Source: Conchocele bisecta
Taxonomy: Eukaryota; Mollusca; Bivalvia; Lucinida; Thyasiridae
Direction: 5' to 3'
Length of the DNA: 64,000 nt
NCBI GenBank assembly: GCA_029237695.1
Contig: CM055265.1
Coordinates: 76,965,566 to 77,029,565, forward strand
Shown: positions 22,202-34,100 of the stretch, one piece after another
Numbering within the stretch: the first letter of the stretch is position 1
Layout: each line of letters starts with the position of its first letter
Notes under the pieces: generated by a model
Told to the model about the DNA's origin: nothing
The model's database searches: none
What the model saw: only the letters and a program-made list of their open reading frames with translations
Made by a program: the position numbers and the translations under genes

Positions 22202-22816
22202 GGTCAAAAATGTGAAATTGAGTTTTCAACATATTTAGAAAATATAATCCCTCTCGAACAATATGATATATAAACCAATGCTGTATTCAGCTGATAAACC
22301 ATCTTTCTAGACCAACAAAAATACCCATCTGACGTCACTTTGTCTCAGCGACGTTGTTTTGACATGACGTACGTTACGTCGTCGTTATCAATATTTGCGG
22401 ACGGCGGACCGCTCGAGTCATGACGTTTTCGTGCTACAGTTGTTCTAACACAGAAAGTTCCATCACAATGCACATCTTTATCCACTACATGTATATTATT
22501 ATTAATATATACATGTACTTATACTAGCGATATTTCAAAACATTTATATTTAATCTATAAATAGTATAATTGTTACAGGTGAATGTCTCGATAGCTGTAG
22601 AGATCATAGCGGTTTATAAATAGACTGGCTTTAGAGTATTTAAGACTCGCCATTTCTGGTGATTTTAGAATAAAATAAAGAAACCATGCACTGTGGTTAT
22701 CCGTGTTTATTACTTAGATATCAATTTTTGCCTAGAAATTGCCTGTATTTGCCTACAGCAATAAGATACACAGTCCATGCTGATACGGCGTGTTTTCCAG
22801 TCTAACACTGAAACTT

Positions 22817-22910
22817 CTAGTCTGATACCATCTCTAGTCTAGTCTGATGCCATTTCTAGTCTGATATCATCGTTCCTAGTCTGATACCGCCGTTTCCAGT
22901 CCGATACCAT
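22817..22910 (+). repeat. Short tandem repeat, about 20-22 bp
   Basis: About five diverged copies of a CTAGTCTGATACCAT-like unit, found only in copy 1. Confidence 0.65.
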
Positions 22911-23129
22911 GTCTCGCGCGCGTATTAAACCAGTTCCTTAACTTCCTTTGGGCATGCGCATTGCGTATGTTTTGCGTAAATTTTGACAGATGCCGGGAAT
23001 TTAAATTTGTAAGCTCTGTATTTCATCATTCAATCATGGATAACGGTATATATTTTAATATAGGATTATCACAACTGCCGGATGATTGATATTGCAATTG
23101 ATATCTAAGTAATCTAAGTAATAAAGACG

Positions 23130-23253
23130 TTAATACGTGTCTTGATTGATATCGGCCTAGATATCGTCCCTCGGTCTTCAGTCTCAGGCTGATACCAAGT
23201 TTATACCTCGGGCCAATACCTAGGCCGATATCAAACAAGCCACGTATTAACCT
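23130..23253. repeat. Hairpin, 30-bp stems
   Basis: A stem of about 30 bases (TAATACGTG..TTGATATCGGCCTAG and its inverse) pairs at about 28 of 30 positions around a 60-base loop. Confidence 0.65.
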
Positions 23254-24675
23254 CTAAGTAACTGTTACATTACGCTGTATTAGGGGTCATTTTTCTGGTA
23301 CAAATATGGCGTTGATCCTGATGAGACGGCTCGTGAATAGCCAGCTCATCGGGATCTACAGTTTGCAAACATTTTGATAAAGGACAAAGGTACTTCTGCC
23401 ATGTTTAAATAAAAGCGTTCATCTGCAATCCAAAATAAAACAATCAGCATTATGATTCGTCTAGAGCTGTCGTTTCGCAATGTTTCCGTCTTGTCAGGAT
23501 ATACACTGGTGACAAATCCTATAAACCCCATGTCTCCAGTCACATCCACAAATGGTAAATAGATCAGGTGCTACACATATATAAATTTAGAAAATATGGG
23601 GAAAATAGAAAACTTACAGAAATGGATGTTTTTGGTACATTTGGCAGTGACTGCATAAACGGTGTGCATCCTCACAGTCTGATCAGGTTACGCACTGTTC
23701 GTCATTCCATCAATGAAACATTTGTCATGCGTCACGCTCACAAATGTAACAATACCGGTTTTCTCATACATACGGCAGGGTTTCTATGGGGCCATAAATC
23801 ACAGTCAGGAAAATACACACTTCTTAATTAGAACAGAACGGTCTGTCACAGAATGATTTGACTTGAGAATGGACATTTAATCTGTATGATGAACTTGTAA
23901 ACACATGCAAACACATTATAGTCTATCATATAGACATTGCCACTATCATAATGCAAGGCTCATACCCAGGCTCAAACACACTGTAGTCTGTAGGACAGAA
24001 GAAAAATAATCACCGTGATCATGATGTGGATACACACTGTTTGATATTTTGTTCCAGTACAAAAACCTGATTATCATCCAGCATCTGTCTTTGTTACACT
24101 TGTTACACCATTACAATGAAACTTGAGAAAATAACTTCTGCTGTTCACACTGTGTCTTTTCGTTACAGTTGTTACTGTAACAATGGGGGAAAATACCTTC
24201 GTTACACTTGTTACACTGTTACACCGTAACAAAATGGGCACCTCCGGCCAGTTGGTATTTTTTGTGCAGTATATGGTTGTTGAGCACTATATTTCCAAGA
24301 ACAATATATATTATCGATGGAAAAATAGGAACATATGTCAATATGGCGGCCATTTTGAATTTTTGAAAAATGTTGCCAATATTATGTTTTGTTCTACACA
24401 ATCTCAGACTCATCTTTCAAAAGATGTTTTCCGAAGTAAGTAATTGTAGATGGTACAAATATGACACCATACTTATGTATTTACCTGGTATACAGGTATG
24501 CGTTTTCACGTTTATACTGGCAATACAAGCGTATATTCAGATCTGGAAGTGCATAGCGTGGTTATTTATAAGGTACGTCAATATGTTAATAGTTTACGCA
24601 ATGTGTAATAAATTTGCCACAAATAATAAATATATAATTTATCATTTCATATAATACAACATACATCTGGTGATC

Positions 24676-24840
24676 ATTATAGGAATGAATGGCCTTTTGG
24701 TGGAATTTATCGGGGTATAAACTTGGAAAAGTCGCGGGAATACTGGACGAAGGCCGGAAGGCCTCGTCCAGTATTCCCGAGACTTTTCCAAGTTTATATC
24801 CCTGATAAATTCCACAAAAAGGCCATTCATTCCTTATAAT
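24676..24840. mobile_element. Foldback element (near-perfect hairpin)
   Basis: ATTATAGGAATGAATGGCC on the left mirrors the right end; the arms pair over about 75 bases with a very short loop at GGCCGGAAGGCC. MITE-like, non-coding. Confidence 0.85.
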
Positions 24841-25120
24841 TCCAGCATTTGAAATAAATTCATCAAGAAAATGTGTTTATTTTCCGTTTTCTTAAGAATT
24901 ATTTTAACTGCGCCTCACGGTTACGGAAAGTAGTTCAGCATGGGAGTTTACTGGGATATAAATTTTGGACAGAGACTTGCTACGGGCCAATCAAATGTTA
25001 GGGAATTGTGTAAATACTTTTGTGCTGGAATTATAATTATATATTCGTCGACAGTTGGCTATATGAAATGGAATTTGGAATAAAACTCAAATGTACGGAG
25101 GGGACATGGATTTTCTTTTT

Positions 25121-25481
25121 ATTAATTCGTTCCCTCGATATAACAATTCGTTCCCACGAATTAACAATTCGTTCCCACGAAATGACAATTAATTCCCTCA
25201 ATTTAACACTTCGTTCCCTCGCTATAACAATTCGTTCCCACGAATTAACAATTCATTCCCACAATATAACAATTCGTTCCCACGAATTATTAATTCGTTC
25301 CCGAGGGATGAATTGTTAAATTGAGGGTACGAATTGTTATTTCGTGGGAACGAATTGTTAGTTCGTGCGAACGAATTGTTAAATTGAGGGAACGAATTGT
25401 TATTTCGTGGGAACGAACTGTTATTTCGTGGGAACGAATTGTTATATTCAGGGAACGAATTGTTATTTCGTGGGAAAGAAT
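25121..25481. repeat. Palindromic array of a 21-bp unit (9 + 9 copies)
   Basis: Nine units like ACAATTCGTTCCCACGAATTA run forward to about 25300, then nine run in reverse. Each unit is itself partly palindromic. The 21-base period opens long frames with heptad repeats such as TIRSHEL and VISWERI, which I regard as a by-product. Confidence 0.85.
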
Positions 25482-25858
25482 TTTACCCTGCGGGGCTTCG
25501 TACTTAATTGCTTAAGAAATGTGTAATAAATTTGCCACAAATTATAAAAGCATTAATTTCTCATTCCGTATAATAATACAACATACATCTGTCGGATGAT
25601 CTTAATTATATATTCGTCGACAGTTGGCTACATGTTGGAAATGAAATTTGGAATAAAGTTCAAATGAGCTTGAAAATTAAGATAAAAACGTATTATTAGT
25701 CAATTAATTGCTGTGTTAAAAATTAAATGTATTTGTCAGAGTGTTTTCCTTGCGTATACAATACATACAGACTGTCTATATATTTTGATGTGTCTGTGTT
25801 CGAATGGCGGAGTCTCGTACCTGCATTACATTTGCCCAATCTAATAATACTAATACTA

Positions 25859-25953
25859 TTAATAAATTAATAAATCAATAAATCAATAAATCAATTAAAT
25901 AAATCAATAAATCAATAAATCAATAAATCAATAAATCAATAAATCAATAAATA

Positions 25954-25990
<37 letters not shown>
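25859..25990 (+). repeat. AATC/AATAAATC microsatellite
   Basis: AATCAATA-type units pass into pure AATC repeats near 25955-25988. It lies just upstream of exon 1 of the BPI-like gene. Confidence 0.9.
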
Positions 25991-25992
<2 letters not shown>

Positions 25993-26055
25993 CCAATCAT
26001 TGCACATATCAAATCATTTTCGTTTCAGATTTTTTGGTTTATAGCGATCTCTACC

Positions 26056-26167
26056 ATGTTTGAAGTAACATGTGTGTTGTTGTTGTCGGTGCTGGTTTTG
26101 GCAACTGTCGTAGACGCTCGCAACCCAGGATTTAAAACTCGGATTACGGCCAACGGACTAAATTATG
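26056..26167 (+). CDS. BPI: BPI-like exon 1 (signal peptide and N-terminus)
   Basis: ATG at 26056; a hydrophobic CVLLLSVLVLATVV signal ending near DAR, then NPGFKTRITANGLNY. The donor GT is at 26168. An acceptor-like TTTCAG about 30 bases upstream suggests a 5' untranslated exon further left. Confidence 0.8.
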
Positions 26168-26497
26168 GTACGAAAATAAATTAAAGGTGTCAGTAGGACA
26201 TAGTCCCTTATGGACATAGCCCCCTTTATCCACTCACCCCTTCAATTGAGTCTTAGATTGATCATATGTGGCTGTGAGTTGAGCAATGGGGTTGATGGCT
26301 TCTGCGACCAGTGTGCACCCAGATCAGACTGCAGCCATTCAGTCTATCGCTTGTTTTAAAATTACAAGAAACAGTGTATATCCTTATTCAGCTAGAAGTA
26401 TTCGCTTGTAAATCAGAAGTCAAATGGAAATGAAAGCCATAAGCCCAATTTCAAGTAAATCCCATGTTAAATGTTCGCCAATAGACTGTACATATCA

Positions 26498-26714
26498 GGG
26501 GCCCGTTTCACTAAACTTCGTACGACTAAAATGTTCGTAAGTGCAAATTTAAAATCGCCTGGAAATTTCAATTGATGGATTTACATGTATTGAGCATATG
26601 CTCAATAAATGTAAATCCAATAATTGTGTACAAGAAAGCATTGAAATTTACAGACTATCATAAGTTTGCACTTACGAACATTTTAGTCGAACGAAGTTTA
26701 GTAAAACGGCCCCC
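26498..26714. mobile_element. Foldback element with GGGGCC..GTTT ends (217 bp)
   Basis: The left end GGGGCCCGTTTCACTAAACT pairs with the right end. The arms pair almost throughout, with a central TGAGCATATGCTCA palindrome. It lies in BPI intron 1 and is non-coding. Confidence 0.85.
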
Positions 26715-26948
26715 AGACGCTGATTCATGCTGAGCAATGTATCGATATATATATCGCATTTTCTGTGTTCTGGCGTATTTTAGAGCGTATGTTAGGGAAA
26801 CAAGGTGTAGACGGACAATGATACAATTTGGCGAATATATCCCCCCACCCCCCACACGCACACAAACACATGAACCCGCCCTTGTATATACTAATTTCGG
26901 AACACACATCACTATATGGACTTTACGTGTCTACTGTCGGCTAGTTTC

Positions 26949-27323
26949 AGACTAGTTTGTAGAAGCATGCGCAGATTATAAATATTACTTCCGTATTATG
27001 TGAATCATTCTAGCTTTGCTCAACTGATTTGCTTGACACATGAATGTATATAATTGTTATTTTATACCTGTGCACGTGTTCGGATTGCACGTTCATAACA
27101 CAAATGGGTTATAATTATGTGCCTTCTGTTGACCGGTTTCTGATTGTTTTGTAGACACATGCGCAGAATTCTATATTAAATTTCATTTTACACAACTGAT
27201 TTGCTTGACACATGTATCGTCATCGGTCAAGACAAGCAGCTGTTGTGTAAACTGAAATATAGAGTAGTTTACACAATACGGAAATAATATTAAATCTCTG
27301 CGCATGCTTCTACAAAATAGTCT
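26949..27323. mobile_element. Foldback element (about 375 bp)
   Basis: AGACTAGTTTGTAGAAGCAT at the left pairs with the right end TGCTTCTACAAAATAGTCT. An inner pair of related blocks (GCTTGACACATG at about 27030 and 27210) adds further repetition. In BPI intron 1. Confidence 0.75.
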
Positions 27324-27434
27324 GAATACTCCACCCGTTAAAAAGCGGGTGTATTATCGATCTTACATGCAGACGAACAGTGATCGAATGTGGCTGGCAC
27401 ATTCTATAATGTGATGTCGGTGTTTTCATTGCAG

Positions 27435-27534
27435 CCAATAAGGTGGCATTACAAGCGCTGAAGAAGAGCGCCGAGACAACCCGGATTCCAGACCAATCCG
27501 GGAAGGAACATGGATTTAAATACACGGTCACGAA
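27435..27534 (+). CDS. BPI: BPI-like exon 2
   Basis: Acceptor TTGCAG and donor GTAAGT. It encodes ANKVALQALKKSAETTRIPD then GKEHGFKYTVTK, aligning with the family region after the N-terminal NPG segment. It ends with two bases of a codon. Confidence 0.8.
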
Positions 27535-27589
27535 GTAAGTACATGTAATAGTTATAGTTCACATATTGGATTTGTAATAAATCAATTTA

Positions 27590-28570
27590 AAGCGAGCCCG
27601 CTTGCGGAAAGCGAGACATAGTGATCACAATGAAGTCCGTGCGTCCGTGCGTCCGAAATTTGCGTTAATGTTTTTAAATACCTTATATCTCTGCAATCCT
27701 GAGTCACATTGACTTGAAACTTCATAAACTCATTAGTCATCATCCATATATTCATGCTGTGTCATGCTCTCATGCGGCCCCTGTGCCCCAAGTTCAAGGT
27801 CAAATGACTTAGAAGTTTGCGTGAAAGTTTGTACCAACATTTGCGTTAAAGTTTTCACATACCTACTATCTCGGTAACCGGATGTCATGTTTGCTTGAAA
27901 CTTTGTATGTTTATTGGGCATCATCCATATATTCATTCTGTGTCCCACTCATGCGGCCCCTGTGCCCCAAGGTCAAGTCAAATGATTTTGAAATTTGTGT
28001 TAAAGTTTTTACTATCCTTATATCTCCAAAAGACTTATCCGACTTACTTCCAACATCCAATACTTCTTATTCATCATCCATATTTTCCTTCTATAGCCTG
28101 CCCATGCGGTCCACATGCCCAAGGTCAAGGTCAAATGACTTTGAAATTTGTGTTAAAGTTTTTACATACCTTATATCTCCACAATACTTATCCGACTTAC
28201 TTCCAACATCCAATACTTCTTATTCATCATCCATATTTTCCTTCTATAGCCTGCCCATGCGTTCCACATGCCCAAGGTCAATGTCAAATTACTTTGAAAT
28301 TCCACATGCACAAGGTCAAGGTCTGTTAAAGTTTGTACATACCTTATATCTCCACAACACTTACTCCACTTTACTTCAAACTTCAAATAATTATTTATTA
28401 TCATCCATATTTTCATTCTATAGCCCACCCATGCAGCCCACATGCCCAAGATCAAGGTCAAATGAATTTTCGTACATACCTTATATCTCCACAACCCTTA
28501 ATTCAAACTTCAAATAAATACACTCTGATACCATCAAATGCCTCGGCGGGCTCGACATGCGGGCTGGGGC
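27590..28570. repeat. Tandem repeat, 150-185-bp units
   Basis: Five diverged units each contain a CATCCATAT..TTC stretch (about 27737, 27922, 28075, 28226, 28405), then GCCCATGCGG and AAGGTCAAGGTCAAATGA, then TACCTTATATCTCC. The array is bounded by GAGCCCGCTTGCGG on the left and GGCGGGCTCGACATGCGGGC on the right. Single-unit fragments occur near 36340, 47870 and 58500. Long frames through it are by-products. Confidence 0.8.
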
Positions 28571-28946
28571 CATCTGGTTTATTACTTATTGAAACATTTA
28601 ATTATTAATTTAATAGTTATTGGCGAATATTGTGATTATTTGTAACGAAGTGTTGTGCTTTCTTTGGTCGAGAAACTAGGGAAAAACACGTACACGGGCA
28701 ATGGTTACATTGTATCCTCGAACCGAATAGTTTTGCGACGGAAACTCGATTTACCAGTTAGTATATCGTACATTCAGTGAACACAGGTGAACATTGACGC
28801 TATCACGTGTCGTCTGCGCATGATTGCCTCGTTATTGAAAGGAGAAAAGAAACGCACACTGTCACAATTTGTGCATGATTACTATAAAGATTAAGCGAAC
28901 TATTGGTCTTGCAGACGGACGACCCATGCTCTATATATTACAGTGG

Positions 28947-29130
28947 AACCTCTCTAAACCGGACACCAAGGAAACCTCTGTAATTTTATGTTTGATGGGT
29001 GTGTTGATCATTTATCTCAGATGTTAATGTATGTTTATGATTGAAAAGCACGCCAATACATTTCAGAATGGGCATATGCCTGATTTACAGTGGAACCTCT
29101 CTAAACTGGACACCATGGGACCACTGTACA
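28947..29130. mobile_element. Pogo-like MITE ends
   Basis: CAGTGGAACCTCTCTAAAC occurs at about 28950 and again at about 29092, each preceded by TA and followed by GGACACC. The right-arm mirror is at about 56465-56650. Confidence 0.6.
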
Positions 29131-29277
29131 TGCTATTGGTATGTATGTGTTAGCAGATGCATATTAGGTAACCCATTTCACTAATCACATTATCCAGTCA
29201 CAGCCACATATAGAGCCAGACTGGCCACACATGGCATACACCCCATTTCTCCTGTCAGAGCCACACAGTGTACTTAC

Positions 29278-29345
29278 GTGAGGTTAATCACATTGCCGTA
29301 CAGAGTCTCATTGGTCATGCTGATGTTGACATTGGCCAGCATTGT
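29278..29345 (-). pseudogene. Inverted copy of BPI-like exon e
   Basis: 68 bases, identical in reading to 56250-56317, with splice signals kept. Opposite to the gene, so not usable by it. Confidence 0.75.
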
Positions 29346-29693
29346 CTGGAATATAGAGCATATTGTCAAAACTCTATGGAACGTAAAAATGTACATACAC
29401 TAAAACAATTATTGCTAGCTCTAAATATTTAGAGCTAACACCAAATGATTTAGAGAGCTCTTCAAATGATTTGGAGATAGATCTAAATATATAATGCTAA
29501 GTCTAATTATTATTCAGAGCTAGCTTTAATTATTTGAGTTTATGTAGATTTGGCGTTCCATAAACCACCTCTATGATAGACCTCCTCTACAACAATCCCC
29601 TCTCCGTAACAGCGACTATGCTATATGCCAGTCTCAGATAGATAAATAACTAAACTTCGGCCACTTGGCGCATTTGATAGAGTCTGTCGTAAG

Positions 29694-29780
29694 TCATTTG
29701 TCGTTTTTCGTGGTAACTCACGGGTTATGCTCGGGTTACTCGAGTATAACCCGTGAGTTACCACGAAAAACGACCAATGA
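29694..29780. repeat. Perfect hairpin (left arm)
   Basis: The stem TCGTTTTTCGTGGTAACTCA..GGGTTA pairs over about 40 bases with a tiny loop at CTCGGGTTACTCGAG. Mirror at 55815-55901. Confidence 0.85.
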
Positions 29781-29879
29781 CCTGAGTCGTTGCTCGGATT
29801 CAAGTCGAGTTGGAACCCTAGTAGCTACAATAATTCGCCTCCGATATGTAAGGTGGCATATTTCTGCCATCTACTTAAC

Positions 29880-31120
29880 GTGATAACGTGATAGTTAAGT
29901 CGACAAAATACACCTTATAAGACGACTTGACGCGATAATTATCTCGTCAAGACGACTTATTATCACGCAAGACGTGATAATTAACACGTTATCTCGTCTA
30001 AGACGGCACGATAACATGCCAACGTGTCCACAAGAGAAATACAAATGTATATAGCGATCTAGGCTGGTGAGGATCATAATTCAGCAGTAGTATATATGTA
30101 ATGAGAATGGGAGATAGGTGCTGTAGGATTAGCTTACAAGGTACAACAGGGGCCTGGGGGTAAATGACCAATTTGGATTGAAGAGAAATCTTTTGTTACT
30201 GGTCAAGGATAATCCGTGGTCAGTGAGCTATTTTAGTACTTGTGGGTAGTTCGCAAGTGAGTGTTGGATGTTTGTGAGAGATGGTTGTGTGAATAGGCAT
30301 ATCTGGCAGCTTGGTCAGAGAGAGAGGGAGAAATACATAAAATCTCATTGGATTATTTCATGCTGATGGAAGATGATCAGGTAGTGTTTAATTAGATAGT
30401 AAATAGGTACTCTGTATTGTATACGCGTGGAATATTGTGCGTCGTATGGAGTTCAGTAGAGAGGCAGATGGGATATCGGGCTCGTTCTTTAATTTCAGCG
30501 GATGGACGATCCAGAGGGCATTTGAGTAGTTAGAGCGGGATCCATAGATGTAGTCGATAGGAGAGTCGGAAAGGTGGCGGATATTAGTGATAGCGGTCTA
30601 CGATGCACGCAGATGCATCGCCTATCTACAGTTGGATACATTTATTGAGGTTTCCTGACGTGACTCTCGCGAAGAACGGCATTATATGGACGTCAGCGGC
30701 GATATAAATAGACAGCAGTGAACTAAATATTGGTGACTGCTGGGGTATACTTATACTTCAGTCATTGAAGCACATGTATGTAAAACATTTACTTCGGACG
30801 TGAACTTGGACGTATATGGGACATTTAACTGTGGTGATAGGTGGTGATAGTAGTAAGGGGGTCACTTTGGGTACAATTTAACGTATATCAAACATTCAAA
30901 GGAACTGTGACTTGTGCGTGATTAAATTACCTGTAGTGTTACCATGTGGAAATACCAATTTCAATGATCATTACTTGTGACAATAGTGAAGCATACACAG
31001 ACTAAATTGTATTATATCTGTGATATTGATGTATGATATGTATGAATGGTGTGTATGTGTGTGTGAGTGAGTGGAATAGAGATGTGATCTTGCTGGAATG
31101 TTTGCTATAAATTATACTCT
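29880..31120. other. BPI intron sequence in the left arm, no gene
   Basis: 29880-30025 is built of ACGTGATAA, GACGACTT and TCGTC motifs with several small palindromes (for example GATAATTATC). The rest shows nothing recognisable. Mirrored at about 53153-55715. Confidence 0.5.
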
Positions 31121-34100
31121 TCGGAAAACATATTTTGAAAGATGAGTGAGATTGTGTAGAACAAAACATAATATTGGCAACATTTTTTCAAAAATTCAAA
31201 ATGCCCGCCATATTGAAATATTTTTCCTAGTTTTCCATCTTAATATTTATTGGTTCTTGGAAATATAGTTCTCAATAACCATATACTGCACAAAAAGATA
31301 CCAACTGGCTGGAGGTGCCCATTTTGTTACGGTGTAACAGTGTAACAAGTGTAACGAAGGCATTTTCCCCCATGTTACAAAAACAACTGTAACGAAAAGA
31401 CACAGTGTGAACAGCAGAAGTTATTTTCTCATGTTACAGTGTAACGGTGTAACAAGTGTAACAAAGACAGATGCTGTATGATAATCAGGTTTTTGTACTG
31501 GAACAAAATATCAAACAGTGTATATCCTCATCATGATCATGGTGATTTATTTTGTTTTCTGTCCTAAAAACTAGCCAACAGTGTATACATTAATCAGACT
31601 ATAGTGTGTTTGAGCCTGGTATGAGCCTTGCATTATGATAGTGGCAATGTCTATATGATAGACTATATGTTTTACATGTGTTTTTACAAGTTCATCATAC
31701 AGATTAAATGTCCATTCTCAAGTCAAATCATTCTGTGGCAGACCCTTCTGTTCTAATTAAGAAGTGTGTATTTTCCTGACTGTGATTTATGGCCCCACAG
31801 AAACCCTGCCGTATGCATGAGAACACCGATATTGTTACATTTGTGAGCGTGAGGCATGACAGGTGTTTCATTGATGGAATGACGAACAGTGCGGAATCTG
31901 ATCAGATTGTGAGGATGCACACCATTTATGCAGTCACTGCCAAATGTACCAAAAACATCCATTTCTGTAAGTTGTCTATTTTCCCCATATTTTCTAAACT
32001 TATATATGTAGCACCTGATCTATTTCCCATTTGTGGCTGTGACTAGAGACATGGGGTTTATAGGATTTGTCACCAGTCTATCCTGATCCAATAGCACATG
32101 ATGTAGCCTGATAATGATATATATTGCGCAAAACTGATAATCCAGATGTATCCAGCTACAGCCACATTTACGAAAAACTTTGGTAGTTTATGAGACAAGA
32201 AATTTAGAGCTGAATGTCCATTTCTGTAAGTTGTCTATTTTCCTATTGTTCTAACTGAGAAGTGTATACAGGTATTTGTTTCTGACTGTGTGTGATTTAT
32301 GGCCCCACAGTCTCCTGTGCTGTGTATGTTTTCCTGTGATTTATGACTGGGCCCCAATTGCCTTGGATCACAAGAAAACAGGGATTATTAAATTTGTCGA
32401 GATGTAGACTTAGATTAGAATGCAGGTGTGATAAGTCTGCACACACAGGTCTACACAGGTAATTCATCATTTTGGTAGTTCAAGGTGCATCTTAACAAAA
32501 CATTGTATGTTTATCATGCTATCATGGGTGTATGTATGCTGATCAAAAGACTAAAACTGGTGTTGTTAAATATACAACAGAGTCTGTTTTCTCTTGATGC
32601 AATTATTGTCAACTGACTGGTATATTCTTTTCCTCTATCGGAAGTTACAATAGAAGTTTCAGTATCAGACTGGAAAACACGCCGTATCAGCCTGGACTGT
32701 GTATATTATTGATGTAGGCAAATACAGGCAATTTCTAGGTAAAAATTGATATCTAAGTAATAACCACGGATAACCACAGTGCATGGTTTCTTTATTTTAT
32801 TTTAAAATCACCAGAAATGGCGAGTCTTAAATACTCTAAAGCCAGTCTATTTATAAACCGCTTTGATCTCTACAGCTATCGAGATATTCACCTGTAACAT
32901 TATACTATTTATAGATTAAATATAAATGTTTGGAAATATCGCTAGTATAAGTATATATTAATAATAATATACATGTAGTTGATAAATATGTGCATTGTGA
33001 TGGAACTTTCTGTGTGAGAACACTGAACTGTAGCACGAAAACGTCACGACTCGAGCGGTCCGCCGTCCGTAAATATTGATAACGACGACGTCATGTACAT
33101 CATGTCAAAACAACGTCGCTGCGACAAAGTGATGTCAGATGGGTATTTTTGTTGGTCTAGAAAGATGGTTTATCAGCTGAATACAGCATTGGTTTATATA
33201 TCATATTGTTCGAGAGGGATTATATTTTCTAAATATTTTGAAAACTCAATTTCGCATTTTTGACCCATAAAGGAGGTTTTCGCTTGGCGCGTCACATATA
33301 TGTTCACAGTTTTGATGAGTCACAGTGGTTATCATATTATGTGTAATACAATTCCTTCGTTACTGATACATGCAAGAGTTTACAAAATACGAAATTGTAT
33401 TCACTAAATGCAATCTGACACACATAAATGAAATTAAATCAGAAACAGATACGCGTATAAAGCAAGGGAGACGCTATGTAACATGTGCTGTATTGTTTAC
33501 GACTACATGTACGTTTTTGAACTTTCACACTAGCATTAAATAGCATTTTATCCATATAATATCACATATCTACTGTACATACATGTATGTAAGATCTCGG
33601 TAAACGATATACTAAAAAAAAATCAAAAAGAAAAAAAAAAAATATTTATCGGGTCCATACGCGAACTGGGCTGCCGACACCACCAGCTCACATGCTACTC
33701 AACATTACTCGTTTCTGATCATTTATTTTCATAATAACCCCGACAACGTACATTTATATTTTGACATAAAATGCTAATTAAAATAGTCAATGGTCTGCAT
33801 ACAATTGTTTTGTTTCGCTAATAGTACACCGACTAACACACGATAATACACTTAATATCGTCTGTCATTACCAGCTGTCAACAACGACGTCAGCTATGTC
33901 AACAGCGTAAATGGAAGCGACGTTTCCGACCTCATTTACTCCATAACGTCATTTTCGCACGACGCGGCTCATATAATGTTTGAAGAGGTAAGCCGATGTT
34001 CACGCTGGTAGTCTACGTTTGAGGGTGTATTTGTGGCATATTTGTGGGGCATTTTTGTATAATATACACGTATTAAATAATGTGTTTTGTGTCAATATAT

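Larger units (their letters stand above)
17407..24436 (+). repeat. Copy 1 of the 4.4-kb repeat, right part with nested insertions
   Basis: Matches 49590-53153 in the same orientation and 34690-31120 inverted. It begins with two 85-90-bp units (CACAACCCGAGTTACGATTG at about 17428 and 17518). Relative to copy 3 it has gained at least two insertions (17928-19550 and 20616-22201), about 240 bp near 19635-19865, and a replaced stretch around 22820-23480. No gene is supported; the ORF at 17746-17967 recurs in all three copies only because the DNA is repeated. Confidence 0.8.
24593..25670 (+). repeat. Partly duplicated block around foldback elements
   Basis: About 85 bp from AATGTGTAATAAATTTGCC at 24600 recurs at 25515. 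A following block with TATATTCGTCGACAGTTGGC at about 25040 recurs at about 25610. The first pair is separated by a 165-bp hairpin and other sequence; the second copy follows the 21-bp array. Confidence 0.65.

Noticed and set aside
25020..25515. Long frames with heptad repeats (TIRSHEL, VISWERI)
   Set aside because: They follow directly from a 21-base DNA repeat and run on into opposite orientation at the palindrome centre. No start context or splice signal.
27882..28517. 211-residue frame in the tandem repeat
   Set aside because: It is the translation of a 150-185-bp repeat unit in one frame; the period changes between units and breaks the pattern.
31753..32046. Conserved ORFs (GTFGSDCINGVHPHNLIRFR-like) found three times in the window
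   Set aside because: They recur at 23568 and 52311 because the DNA is a repeat; they lie in MITE-like sequence and have no matching domain or splice structure.
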